From positions 248,001 to 312,000 of the forward strand of contig NZ_VNJK01000001.1 in the NCBI RefSeq assembly GCF_007786455.1: a DNA stretch of 64,000 nt. The letters run 5' to 3'. A model generated the notes under the pieces. That model ran no database searches and was not told where the DNA came from. It saw only the letters and a list, made by a program, of their open reading frames with translations. The translations under genes were made by a program, and so were the position numbers. How positions within the stretch are numbered: position 1 is the first letter of the stretch; the number at the start of each line of letters is the position of its first letter. Source of the DNA: Paenibacillus agilis. Lineage in GTDB: Bacteria; Bacillota; Bacilli; Paenibacillales; Paenibacillaceae. Of this stretch, positions 1 to 8,143 are shown piece by piece.

Positions 1-1
1 G

Positions 2-1120
2 CCAAGCGAGCTAGCGCAAAGCTGCTGTTGCAAAAAAGATTCTGATTCAGGCTCAGCATCTACTACTCCTAAAAGAACGGAAACATACGGTAATAAGAAA
101 AAAAATAGATTTACCTCATTTTTTGATTTTAAGAAAAAACAACCTTTGAAAGAAACAGGAAGTAGCTTTCCTCCGCGATCTAGTAAGGAAGCTAGACAAT
201 CGCGAGCAGAGCATAATAAGCAATTAAAACAACAAGCACCATCACCGTTGAGTGAAGCGACTAGTGATTCTAGTAAAGGACCTGTTGGGAAGCCGAAAGG
301 GAAGGCAGGGGTTATTACAGGGTTGGTAACAGGTGGTGTAGCTGGTTATTCTTTATCTAATTTCTTTACAGGTTCTTCGGGGGAATCTTCTCCTGTATCA
401 GAAGTTGTCAATGCAGCTTCCACGGCAGCACAGGTGGCTGATGCGGTGCAGACTGTCCAGAGTGTGACCACACAGACGACTCAAACAGCTGCCACACAGG
501 CCGCGCAAACAGCCTCTACGGCATCTGCGCAGGCTAAAGCTGCGGCTGAGACTGCTTCAACGGCTAAAAAGGCAAGCTGGGGGAAACGTCTTCTTGACGG
601 TGCTCGAACAGTTAGTAAAGCCACCCGTGTTTTACGCTTGAATCCGGTTGGATTTTTAGGCGGAATGGCGCTTGATGCAGGATTATGGGCTGCTGATAAA
701 TGGTTATTTGGTGAGGATAAAGAAAAGAAGGAGCCAGAACCACCTAAGCCACAGCCAAAACCACCGGAAACGATTCAAAAGACAGTTGAGGCAGCATCTT
801 CGACGACAACGACTTCATTTAGACCAAATACAGTTGCTCCTACTTCTGTAGTTCCATCAGCGGTACCGGCAGCTCCAACTCCTGCACCGATCGGAGCGGG
901 AAGTGGAACAATGGATATTAACACGAACAGCAATGTCGTTATGAATCTCAATGTTACTGGCTTGGTGGATCAGAAAATGATCGAGGAAATTAAGCGGATT
1001 GCAAGAGAGCAGTATGATGCTTCGTTCCGTTCCTTTGAACGACATATACTAGATAAAATGCCGAAACCGAAACCACCAGCACCGCCGATTCAAGGAAAGG
1101 GAGGGGCGATGTCTTATTAA
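2..1120 (+). CDS. Phage tail tape measure protein, C-terminal part (5' partial)
   Basis: The reading frame is open to the left edge with no stop, so a TTG at 146 is probably internal and the true start lies outside the window; 372 codons are visible. The chain is low in complexity: a Lys/Arg/Ser-rich start, a glycine-rich hydrophobic stretch (visible residues about 103-122), a long Ala/Thr/Gln-rich helix, a second hydrophobic segment (about 217-238), Pro/Lys linkers and a helical C-terminus. Helical, Ala/Gln-rich sequence with hydrophobic patches directly before baseplate genes is typical of tape measure proteins, which set tail length and leave the tail tube on injection. The assignment rests on composition and gene order; no catalytic motif is visible. 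Confidence 0.7.
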   Translation, partial: PSELAQSCCCKKDSDSGSASTTPKRTETYGNKKKNRFTSFFDFKKKQPLKETGSSFPPRSSKEARQSRAEHNKQLKQQAPSPLSEATSDSSKGPVGKPKGKAGVITGLVTGGVAGYSLSNFFTGSSGESSPVSEVVNAASTAAQVADAVQTVQSVTTQTTQTAATQAAQTASTASAQAKAAAETASTAKKASWGKRLLDGARTVSKATRVLRLNPVGFLGGMALDAGLWAADKWLFGEDKEKKEPEPPKPQPKPPETIQKTVEAASSTTTTSFRPNTVAPTSVVPSAVPAAPTPAPIGAGSGTMDINTNSNVVMNLNVTGLVDQKMIEEIKRIAREQYDASFRSFERHILDKMPKPKPPAPPIQGKGGAMSY

Positions 1121-1925
1121 ACAGCAATGGAGTAAACTAGGCGGCGTATCCCTTTTCGTTACATCGGAGGAGCCGTCTTATTCGGTTCAAGTAAGTACTC
1201 ATAATGTAGAAAAGGGCGGTACGATTACCGACCATATTCAACGAGAAGGCGTAACCTTGAATCTACAGGGTCTGCTCCTGGGTGAGCAGGCACCACAATC
1301 ACGCTATCAGATCGTCAAGGCGATGGAGAAAGGTCAGCTGCTGCAGTATTTTGGTAGGACGATGTTGACCAACTGCATTATAACGGGATTTAGTACTTCC
1401 CATGACAACTCGATTAGCAATGGAATGAGTTTCTCTTTGACGTTGAAACAGATCCATGTGGCAACTAAGCAGCGCATCAAGAAAGGGAATAAGCCCTCTC
1501 CTACGCAAAAAAAAGGTGATGGGGGCAGTAAGCAAATCACTTATCAGCATTATCCTTTTAGCCATCTTGTACGGCGTGGGCAGACATGGGAAACGATTGC
1601 GGATAACTATGGTTTTAAGCCGCATCAATTGCGAGAGTGGAATAAGCCTTATGTCCAGCTTCAAGAATGGGACAAGAAGTACAAGCAAGTGGAGGAAGGC
1701 ATGGTGCTCACGATAGGTCCTGCTGAGCCTAAGCCTGACACGAACAAGTATAAGGGACCACATCCATCATTCGTGGGTGTGCTTACGCATGAGGTGAAGC
1801 CCGGTGAAAACTGGGGCACGGTTGCGGCCATGTATGGGCTATCGCCTGTTGTACTTAAGTCTCGTAATAAACATTTGTCATCGAATCGAGCGTTGCAACC
1901 GGGGATGATTCTAGGCATCGCATAA
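1116..1925 (+). CDS. LysM-containing phage baseplate/tail protein (XkdP-like)
   Basis: The first in-frame ATG/GTG/TTG is a TTG at 1257, but the frame is open and family-like well upstream (an N-terminus reading KQQWSKLGG, then VEKGGTITDHI). The best start is therefore an ATT at 1116, ten bases after AGGGAGGGG and overlapping the tape measure stop, giving about 269 residues. The N-terminal 130 residues resemble a Dit-like tail domain. Two LysM modules follow, one around HLVRRGQTWETIA and one around THEVKPGENWGTVA, ending in GMILGIA. LysM modules bind peptidoglycan-type glycans and in PBSX-like tails belong to a hub or assembly protein. Gene identity is fairly sure; the unusual start is inference. 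Confidence 0.8.
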   Translation: MKQQWSKLGGVSLFVTSEEPSYSVQVSTHNVEKGGTITDHIQREGVTLNLQGLLLGEQAPQSRYQIVKAMEKGQLLQYFGRTMLTNCIITGFSTSHDNSISNGMSFSLTLKQIHVATKQRIKKGNKPSPTQKKGDGGSKQITYQHYPFSHLVRRGQTWETIADNYGFKPHQLREWNKPYVQLQEWDKKYKQVEEGMVLTIGPAEPKPDTNKYKGPHPSFVGVLTHEVKPGENWGTVAAMYGLSPVVLKSRNKHLSSNRALQPGMILGIA

Positions 1926-1977
1926 TGCGAATGCACAGTCATCCTTTTATGTACACACGCAAGAGAGGAGGTTCAAT

Positions 1978-2298
1978 ATGGCAATATTGACGATTGAAAA
2001 AGAGCGTGTTCCCTACTCTTTCGATATGGATATGGGTACGAGAACGTACACATTCGACGTGCGTTATAACAATAAACATGATTATTTTACTATGGATATT
2101 TCACAAGGAGGCACTCCTCTTGCATTGGGCGTTAAGCTCGTGTGGGGAGTGCCTTTGTTTGAAAGTATGGAAACAACTGACTTCCCATTGGAAAGTATCG
2201 TGCCGTATGGCAGCAATCCAGAGGAATTGGTGAGTTGGGAGACACTCGGCAACTCTGTATTCCTGAATGTGGGGGATGAACATGCAGTTATTGTATAA
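1978..2298 (+). CDS. Phage baseplate plug family protein (Pam3 gp18-like)
   Basis: A 106-residue beta-rich protein with a strong GAGGAGG site seven bases before the ATG. The pattern FDVRYN..HDYFTMDI, then a PLALGVKLVWGVPLF core and a C-terminal NVGDEHAV, fits the small DUF6983/Pam3 gp18 plug family found in minimal contractile tails, where it closes the tube tip inside the baseplate. It lies between the LysM protein and the hub and overlaps the hub gene by 17 bases. No signal peptide or membrane segment. The family call comes from memory of the family pattern and gene order. Confidence 0.75.
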   Translation: MAILTIEKERVPYSFDMDMGTRTYTFDVRYNNKHDYFTMDISQGGTPLALGVKLVWGVPLFESMETTDFPLESIVPYGSNPEELVSWETLGNSVFLNVGDEHAVIV

Positions 2299-3073
2299 AC
2301 GACAGTTGGAGGTCGTTATTGGCGGGAAAGGGTTTAAAAGTGAAGATTTGACGATCCGAGTAAGAGCAGAATTCGATGATGATGCTGAGCCAAACGAATC
2401 GACGATTGAAATTTACAATTTAACGAAGCAGACGATTTCGAGTTTTCGCAATGAGATGCCTGTCGTTGTGCGTGCGGGTTATGGCAACGATATAGGTACG
2501 ATTTTGCAGGGGACAATTGTAGAAATTCGAACAACTCGTGAGCAGACCGATCGGCTTACAACGCTACAAGTGAAAGATGTTGTAAAACGTAAGAAACAAC
2601 CAGTTAAGCAGACATATCGCCCTGGAACGAGGGCTAGTGTGATTTTGCAGGATCTAATGGATAAAGATCAGATTCTTCGTGGTCAAATGGTACTTAGTGA
2701 GGATTATACGTTTGCCAAAGGATTTGTCGCTAATGGCGATGTAATGGAGTCGATACGTCGAGTTGCTGCAGCTTGTGGATCAACAACTTACTCCAGTCAG
2801 GGAAAATTGCATTTCAAGGCATCTGGCAAGAAGAAAGCAGAAGCACCAATTCTTATTGCACCAGATACAGGCTTGATTGGCAGTCCCGAGCGCTTTGAAG
2901 ATGGAGATAAAAAGAAAGGGATCAAAATTACCTCCCTACTAAATCACCGTCTTCGTGCAGGTGTAAAAGTGAAACTGGAAAGTGAAGATTACAAGGGCAT
3001 TTATGAAGTGAAACAGGGCATGCATCAAGCTTCGAATGACCAGTTCGTGACGGAGGTTGATTTGGTGACATGA
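2282..3073 (+). CDS. Phage baseplate hub protein (XkdQ / gpD-like)
   Basis: About 263 residues. The chosen ATG follows GGGGGA by six bases; earlier ATGs at 2267 and 2276 are less well placed. The N-terminus (QLEVVIGG, then ESTIEIYNL) is the usual beta-barrel start of gpD/XkdQ hub proteins. A middle section with a TYRPGTRASVILQDLM helix and a C-terminal barrel (GVKVKLESEDYKGIYEV) complete the fold. Hub trimers connect tail tube, spike and wedges. It sits between plug and spike genes in a tightly overlapping operon. Confidence 0.8.
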   Translation: MQLLYKRQLEVVIGGKGFKSEDLTIRVRAEFDDDAEPNESTIEIYNLTKQTISSFRNEMPVVVRAGYGNDIGTILQGTIVEIRTTREQTDRLTTLQVKDVVKRKKQPVKQTYRPGTRASVILQDLMDKDQILRGQMVLSEDYTFAKGFVANGDVMESIRRVAAACGSTTYSSQGKLHFKASGKKKAEAPILIAPDTGLIGSPERFEDGDKKKGIKITSLLNHRLRAGVKVKLESEDYKGIYEVKQGMHQASNDQFVTEVDLVT

Positions 3074-3098
3074 GTGAAAACGAGAGGAGGGGAAGCAT

Positions 3099-3368
3099 AT
3101 GGGGGCTAATCGAACAGTTGGCGCTTTGGAAGCTTGGCTCGATCATCGTTTGGGCGGCATGTCGCCTGCCCAGCTCGGATCGATTGTACAAATGAATGGT
3201 TCGACGGCTGATGTGGAATTGGAAGATGAAGAAGGGCTTATTCGATATGAGCTGCCGCTTGTGGAGGTTCCTGGATTGGTCTACGAAGCAGGTCAACGAG
3301 TGCTGGTAGTCTTTACGGATTCCAATCGCGGCGGTGGAGTAATAGCAGGGAAGGTGAGCGGCGGATGA
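3099..3368 (+). CDS. Small OB-fold baseplate spike / gpV-like protein
   Basis: An 89-residue protein with a GAGGAGGGG site before the ATG. After a short helix it has an OB-like strand pattern (GSIVQMNGSTADVEL, YELPLVEVPG, QRVLVVFTDSN, GGVIAGKVSGG). This matches the N-terminal OB module of baseplate spikes (gpV/gp5-like, XkdR position), without the C-terminal needle. Its stop overlaps the next ATG by four bases (ATGA), so translation is probably coupled. An orphan OB protein lacking a needle suggests the tip is completed by another subunit. Confidence is moderate because the protein is short. Confidence 0.65.
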   Translation: MGANRTVGALEAWLDHRLGGMSPAQLGSIVQMNGSTADVELEDEEGLIRYELPLVEVPGLVYEAGQRVLVVFTDSNRGGGVIAGKVSGG

Positions 3369-3730
3369 GGACTTGGCTGCTGCAAGATGGCGACATTGTA
3401 CTGGAACAGGGCAATGTGAAATGGGTGGAGGGGCGAGAAGAGCTGGCACAAGCGGTTCGTGTGCGATTAGGTACAAGACTTGGCGAATCGTTCTTCACGC
3501 CAGAGATGGGGCTTGATCATGAGCAAATGATTGGGCAGCCATTCAATGAGGATCAATTAAGAGAGCTTGTACTAGAGGCGTTGGCTGATGAATATCGCAT
3601 TGCATCTGTCGATGAAATCGATATTCAGTTTGATCGGGCGAGCCGCACAGCCGATGTGCATGTCGTCATGACAAGCGTAGAAGGGGAGGAGGTCGAGATC
3701 GATGTTAACAGCAGCGGGTTTGAAGCGTAA
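3365..3730 (+). CDS. gp25-like baseplate wedge protein (XkdS / DUF2634)
   Basis: A 121-residue protein. The opening LLQDGDIVLEQGNVKWVEG and the following helix (ELAQAVRVRLGTRLGESFF) are characteristic of the gp25/lysozyme-like wedge family, as is the ending beta hairpin. These proteins join the sheath to the baseplate wedges in contractile tails. Start overlaps the previous stop by four bases; its own end overlaps the J gene by 29 bases. A sheath-interacting subunit supports a contractile (myo-type) tail. Confidence 0.8.
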   Translation: MRTWLLQDGDIVLEQGNVKWVEGREELAQAVRVRLGTRLGESFFTPEMGLDHEQMIGQPFNEDQLRELVLEALADEYRIASVDEIDIQFDRASRTADVHVVMTSVEGEEVEIDVNSSGFEA

Positions 3731-4886
3731 AACGTACAACGATATTTATGAAGAAATGGTGGGTGAGCTGACTACTCGGCTTGGTGAGGATGTCAACACT
3801 TCGGAAACGTCACCGCTCGGGATGATGATGCAAATATTCGCTTGGCATTTATCTGTGGTATGGGAAGATGTTGAGCAGGTGTACCATGAATCCTACATTC
3901 AATATGCGACGGGTGTGCAGTTGGATGCGCTAGCAGTGTTCTACGGATTACAGCGCAAGCTTGAGACACCAGCGACAGGTATTGTTTCTTTTAAAGGAAC
4001 ACCAACTTACACGATTCCAGCGGGATTCAGTGTGGGGACCAAGTCAGAAGTGTGGTTTACAACAACAGCTCCATGTACGCTCGATGCTCAAGGCAAAGGG
4101 ATGGTGCCTGTTGTTTCAGTGGGGCTAGGATCCTCAGGTAATGTGCCATCAGCTTCGATTACGGAGATGCTTAATCCTGTGAAGGAAGTCACTTCGGTGA
4201 CGAATGAAGCGGGTGCAGCAGATGGCCGTGAGCGGGAAAATGATATCGAATTCCGTGATCGTTTGCGAGCAGCTCGCGATGGAAGTCATGCCGCAACAAT
4301 CGATGCAATCGTATCTGCGTTATTGCAGCTTCCAGATGTACGTTCTGCATCTGTACGTGTCAATGATACGATGCAGACGGATGCAGAAGGTATTCCAGCG
4401 AAGTCGATTCGTGCTTATGTGTATGGAGGTCAATCCGAACAGATTGCGAAGACGATTTTTGAAAAGAAGGCAGCGGGAATTGGTACTAATGGCGAGGAAC
4501 TTGTCAAAGTGAAAGACGTCAGCGGTGGTGAACATTCGATTCGTTTCAGCCGGATGCAGATGCTGGATGTTCATGTTGAGGTGAATGTCTCTGTTAACGC
4601 GCAGTTCGCTGCTCAAGGGGCAGATGATATCCGCACAGCGATTGCACAATATGTTGGTGGTGTTGGCGCAGATCAGCAGGATTATTCTGGGCTACCGCAA
4701 GGCTCTCGCATCGTATCCAGCCGTTTGTTATCAGTCGTGCAGCAGGTCACTGGGGTTGAAGAGGTTGCAGAGTTGAAGGTCAAGCTAGGCACAGAACCAT
4801 TCAGCTCTGGTAATGTTAATATTCCGCTCTATCACGTAGCGCGGGTGGCACCGGAACGCATTAAGGTGGCGGTGACTCATGTTTAA
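3702..4886 (+). CDS. Baseplate J family protein (XkdT-like)
   Basis: A 394-residue protein with AGGAGG nine bases before the ATG. The N-terminal YNDIYEEMVGELTTRL helix, the SPLGMMMQIFAWHLS segment, the GVQLDALAVFYGL motif and the central VTNEAGAADGRERENDIEFR region are hallmarks of baseplate J/gp6-like proteins. These form the iris-like wedge ring that triggers sheath contraction. The length is normal for the family. It lies between gp25-like and tail protein I-like genes, the usual order. Confidence 0.9.
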   Translation: MLTAAGLKRKTYNDIYEEMVGELTTRLGEDVNTSETSPLGMMMQIFAWHLSVVWEDVEQVYHESYIQYATGVQLDALAVFYGLQRKLETPATGIVSFKGTPTYTIPAGFSVGTKSEVWFTTTAPCTLDAQGKGMVPVVSVGLGSSGNVPSASITEMLNPVKEVTSVTNEAGAADGRERENDIEFRDRLRAARDGSHAATIDAIVSALLQLPDVRSASVRVNDTMQTDAEGIPAKSIRAYVYGGQSEQIAKTIFEKKAAGIGTNGEELVKVKDVSGGEHSIRFSRMQMLDVHVEVNVSVNAQFAAQGADDIRTAIAQYVGGVGADQQDYSGLPQGSRIVSSRLLSVVQQVTGVEEVAELKVKLGTEPFSSGNVNIPLYHVARVAPERIKVAVTHV

Positions 4887-5517
4887 GCTGCCTGACGTTA
4901 TGTCGCTGCTGCCAGATGTCATTACGAAGAAAGGAAGCCAATTTGGCGCATTAGTCGAGGTATGGCTGAAGCAAATGAATGATCTCGCGGAGACACTGCG
5001 AGTTATGTCGGAGTGGAAGGCGATTGATAAGGCGGAAGGATCGACTCTGGATGATATTGGCGGTAATGTTGGTCAGCCGCGTGGACAAGCGACGGATGAA
5101 GTGTATCGGATGCTGCTGCGTTCTAAGCTTGCGCGTATGAATGCGAGTGGCAGCTTGGATTCGGTTATTCAAGTGCTCGCGCTGGCGCTGCAGGCTGAGC
5201 CGAATGAATTTCGCTTGACTGAGCAGCACAGTGATCCTGTTCAACCGGAGCCTGCTGCTTTACATGTATCCTCAGTTCCATACGAAAAGTTAAATAGTGC
5301 TGGCTTAAGTCCTGCGCAATTTGTAGCTCTTGTAGAACGGCTTGTCGCGGCTGGAGTTAGAGTTAGTAGAGTGGAGTTAACAGGGACATTTGCACTGGCT
5401 TCTATAGCTGATCGATTAGAAGTCAGTGAAGATGGATTTGCAGATGAAGCTATGAGACATGGCGGTACATTAGGTGACCTCTACGTGCCAGGTAATGACT
5501 ATGAGTTACCAATTTAA
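4879..5517 (+). CDS. Phage tail protein I-like / YmfQ-type baseplate protein
   Basis: A 212-residue protein overlapping the J gene by eight bases. It begins with a short leader, then helices around LVEVWLKQMNDLAETLRVM and the motif STLDDIGGNVGQPRGQATD, seen in tail protein I/YmfQ-type proteins that link the J wedge to tail fibres. The second half (VPYEKLNSAGLSPAQFVALV, then VAAGVRVSRVEL) is also typical. A strong terminator follows the stop, so the baseplate operon ends here and the fibre forms a separate unit. Confidence 0.75.
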   Translation: MFKLPDVMSLLPDVITKKGSQFGALVEVWLKQMNDLAETLRVMSEWKAIDKAEGSTLDDIGGNVGQPRGQATDEVYRMLLRSKLARMNASGSLDSVIQVLALALQAEPNEFRLTEQHSDPVQPEPAALHVSSVPYEKLNSAGLSPAQFVALVERLVAAGVRVSRVELTGTFALASIADRLEVSEDGFADEAMRHGGTLGDLYVPGNDYELPI

Positions 5518-5550
5518 AAGAATGGGTGCTAAAAGGCACTCATTCTTTTT
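5518..5550 (+). terminator. Rho-independent terminator after baseplate operon
   Basis: Twelve-base stem (5518-5529 with 5536-5547, one G-U pair), six-base loop and a run of T directly after. It starts within a few bases of the tail protein I-like stop codon. Confidence 0.9.
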
Positions 5551-5658
5551 ATTTATATTAACAGTTTAGATAGAGTACCAAGAAGATTCCATGTAAAGCA
5601 TGACTTAAAAAGAGATTCTTACATTTTTCAATGAAATAATATCAAGAGGTGAGTATAA

Positions 5659-6843
5659 ATGGCTTATGAAAACAAGCTTCCTGAATGGAAAGCAAAAGGA
5701 ATCAAGCCTCCGCAGAGTAAGTTGGATGAAGGCTGGAAAGTGCAAGACAAACCACCTGCCGCTTGGTTAAACTGGCAGATGAATTCAACATATGAAGCGC
5801 TTCATGAATTGCAGCAGAAGTCAGCGGAAAAGACAGAAGTGGCAGCAGCAGAGGATCGAGCTAAGGTACATGCAGATCAAAAAATACAATCAGAGCTTGC
5901 GAAGCTCCCTTCAATAAAGGAAGAATTAAACTCACATATTAACAGTGCAACGGCGCACTCAGCATCATCCATATCTATGAACGATCCTGACTTTCCAAAT
6001 CAAACAACGGTATTAGGGGCACTGAAAAATTTAAAGTCACTTGCCAATAGCATAAAGTCGAAGGTCGCCGCTGCTATTGGTGCACCTGCTGGAGGGACTG
6101 ACACAGGCGATCAATTGGCACAAAAGATCAATGATGCAAAAGCGTTGGGAGCTAAAAATCTTAACGATAAAAGTGTAGCAGCTAATGCCAATGAGTCAGT
6201 ACAATCTTTATTTAGTAAGGTTGGAAATATCGTTGAAGCAAGAGGGAACGTACCAAACCACTTAGTGCTGAGTGGATGGTGGTTTTCACGAGATCGAGAG
6301 CATAACCAGCTGGGAACAATGCCGAATCGGTCAGCAGAAGATCATCATATGTCATCTACTTCCCACACTGTCTGGCATGGGGATAGAGTTTTTTTAAAAC
6401 CTCCCCACGGGTTTTACGATGGAGAAAGTTGGGTAACTGCTCCAGTACCGCACCTTCGTCCAGAAAATATTCGTTCAGGTACGGATGTTTTAGGTGTTGT
6501 AGGTACGATGCCCACAGGAGCTCGAAAAGCACATCATAAACTTACATTACCTAGGACAGAATGGGAGACATACGAACTCATTGAAATACCTGTAATAGAT
6601 ATCGGCTTTGATGCCCAAGTTATAGTTCCAATAACTGGAGTTTTTTCTGGTTATTATAAAACGCTTATTCTATGGAGCGGGAGAACAAATTCTTGGGTTG
6701 AATACGGAGGAAACACTTTTAATATGTCTGTATCATACCGTAGGAGTAAAGGCGTCGTTGAAATAGATTTCAGGACATTAGTGTCAGGAAGATATAGATT
6801 TACTGTCAATACTCCGACACTTGATTTTTATTTTATCGAGTAA
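5659..6843 (+). CDS. Phage tail fibre / host-recognition protein
   Basis: A 394-residue protein with an AAGAGGTGAG site. The first 50 residues (NKLPEWKAKGIKPPQSKLDEG, then PAAWLNWQMN) match the conserved N-terminus of tail fibre proteins of Gram-positive myo-type tails. An Ala/Lys/Glu-rich coiled region follows, then NLNDKSVAANANESVQSLFSKVGNI, a shaft motif seen in many phage fibres. The C-terminal third is beta-rich and rich in aromatic residues, as expected of a receptor-binding tip. Base composition is more AT-rich than the baseplate genes, consistent with exchange of the specificity region. Ends in a terminator. The receptor cannot be deduced. Confidence 0.7.
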   Translation: MAYENKLPEWKAKGIKPPQSKLDEGWKVQDKPPAAWLNWQMNSTYEALHELQQKSAEKTEVAAAEDRAKVHADQKIQSELAKLPSIKEELNSHINSATAHSASSISMNDPDFPNQTTVLGALKNLKSLANSIKSKVAAAIGAPAGGTDTGDQLAQKINDAKALGAKNLNDKSVAANANESVQSLFSKVGNIVEARGNVPNHLVLSGWWFSRDREHNQLGTMPNRSAEDHHMSSTSHTVWHGDRVFLKPPHGFYDGESWVTAPVPHLRPENIRSGTDVLGVVGTMPTGARKAHHKLTLPRTEWETYELIEIPVIDIGFDAQVIVPITGVFSGYYKTLILWSGRTNSWVEYGGNTFNMSVSYRRSKGVVEIDFRTLVSGRYRFTVNTPTLDFYFIE

Positions 6844-6873
6844 GCGCCATGCACATTGCATGAGCGCTATTTT
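6843..6873 (+). terminator. Rho-independent terminator after tail fibre gene
   Basis: Stem AGCGC plus CATGCA (6843-6853) pairing with TGCATG plus GCGCT (6857-6868, one bulged A), three-base loop, then a T-rich tail. It begins at the fibre stop codon. Confidence 0.85.
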
Positions 6874-6999
6874 TATGCCCTCGTAGAGATTGGATTGAAG
6901 CGAGCAAGAGTAGGGGATTGTAACTGTCGAGCCTCACTCCTGCCGTGCCTTCCGAGCTTTTTCCGAGGGCAATTCACTTAAAGGGGGGGCAGTAAGCCT

Positions 7000-7461
7000 A
7001 TGAATGACTATACTAAATTATTGGCCGACCTTGTCGGCATCAAGACATCAGAGCAAGTTGCAGCAACTGCGACCTTCGGGGTGTTCGGAACATTCACTGC
7101 CTTTATGTTCGGAGGCTGGCCGACATTGATGCAGGTGCTGCTCATGATGATTATCATCGATTATGTTACGGGAATTATCGCAGCAGGAGTAACAGGAACC
7201 TTACGCAGTCGAGTTGGGCTGGTTGGGATTTCCCGCAAAATTTTCATTTTCCTTATTATCGCCATTGCTCACCAGGTGGACCTTGTACTGGGGGACCAGC
7301 ACATGCTGCGTGACGCATCGATATTTTTCTATATGGCAAATGAATTACTATCCATTATTGAAAATGCAGGACGGATGGGGGTTCCGATTCCATCTACTAT
7401 TAAAAAAGCGATTGAAATATTGCACGAAAAAGGCGGAGATGACGATGACGTACAGCGTTAA
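7000..7461 (+). CDS. Phage holin (toxin secretion/phage lysis holin family)
   Basis: A 153-residue membrane protein preceded by a G-rich ribosome site. It has hydrophobic segments around residues 27-48, 50-65 and 76-95, the motif IIIDYVTGIIAAG typical of the phage_holin_4 family, the later motif ISIIENAGRMGVPIP-like (LLSIIENAGRMGVPIP), and a charged Asp-rich tail. Such holins form membrane lesions that release the endolysin. The amidase gene overlaps its end by 17 bases, so the two form a lysis cassette. Confidence 0.9.
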   Translation: MNDYTKLLADLVGIKTSEQVAATATFGVFGTFTAFMFGGWPTLMQVLLMMIIIDYVTGIIAAGVTGTLRSRVGLVGISRKIFIFLIIAIAHQVDLVLGDQHMLRDASIFFYMANELLSIIENAGRMGVPIPSTIKKAIEILHEKGGDDDDVQR

Positions 7462-8143
7462 ACAGCGGCTGCTGCCACAAGAGGCACCAAATAAGCCAAA
7501 GCGAGCGATGAAGCCGCTCTATATTACGATACATAACACAGATAACACGGATCGAGGCGCGACTGCTGATGCACATGCCCGATACTTGCTGAATGGTAGC
7601 GGCGGAGCGAAAAAAAGCTGGCATTACACGGTGGATGACCATGATATTATTCAGCACTTGGAAGATACTGAACAAGGTTGGCATGCAGGCGATGGTAAAG
7701 GCTTGGGCAACACGATGTCCATCGGGATTGAAATATGCATGTATGAGAATATGAACGAAATGCTGGCTTGGAGACAGGCATCTTGGCTGGTTGCTCAATT
7801 AATGAAGAAACACAATATTCCGCTTAGTCGTATCGTACCGCATCGCCACTGGAGTGGGAAGGGGTGTCCATCCCGACTGCTACCGCATTGGCAGACGTTT
7901 ACCCGCATGATAGAGCGTGTATTAGCAGATATAAAAGGAACCAATCCAACAGGAGCAGGGGACAAGCCGTCCCAGTCGAGTCAGGTCCCTGTAAATGTGA
8001 ACCTGCCGGAAGGGAAGACATCTGCTTTGGAAGGACATTTATTAAATGGACACGTGTATGTTCCATTGCGCGATATTGCAGAAGCGCTGCAGCTCAAATT
8101 GCTGTGGGACAACACGAATAAGCGGGCGACCTTATCTAAATAA
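7445..8143 (+). CDS. N-acetylmuramoyl-L-alanine amidase (phage endolysin)
   Basis: The start is the ATG at 7445, six bases after GGAG, giving 232 residues; an upstream open frame overlapping the holin is not translated. The Amidase_2 domain covers residues 20-165: His30 in ITIHNTDN, the HYTVDD segment, a GWHAGDG loop and HRHWSGKGCPS carrying the later zinc ligand and catalytic region. The enzyme cuts the bond between muramic acid and L-alanine in peptidoglycan. After a Pro/Ser linker, residues about 195-232 (GHVYVPLRDIAEALQLKLLWD) resemble a copper amine oxidase N-terminal-like module, probably a wall-binding element. Last gene of the tail/lysis module. Confidence 0.92.
   Translation: MTYSVKQRLLPQEAPNKPKRAMKPLYITIHNTDNTDRGATADAHARYLLNGSGGAKKSWHYTVDDHDIIQHLEDTEQGWHAGDGKGLGNTMSIGIEICMYENMNEMLAWRQASWLVAQLMKKHNIPLSRIVPHRHWSGKGCPSRLLPHWQTFTRMIERVLADIKGTNPTGAGDKPSQSSQVPVNVNLPEGKTSALEGHLLNGHVYVPLRDIAEALQLKLLWDNTNKRATLSK

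Noticed and set aside
146-146. TTG at 146 as the start of the first gene
   Set aside because: The frame is open to the window edge with similar composition, so the gene is simply cut by the left boundary.
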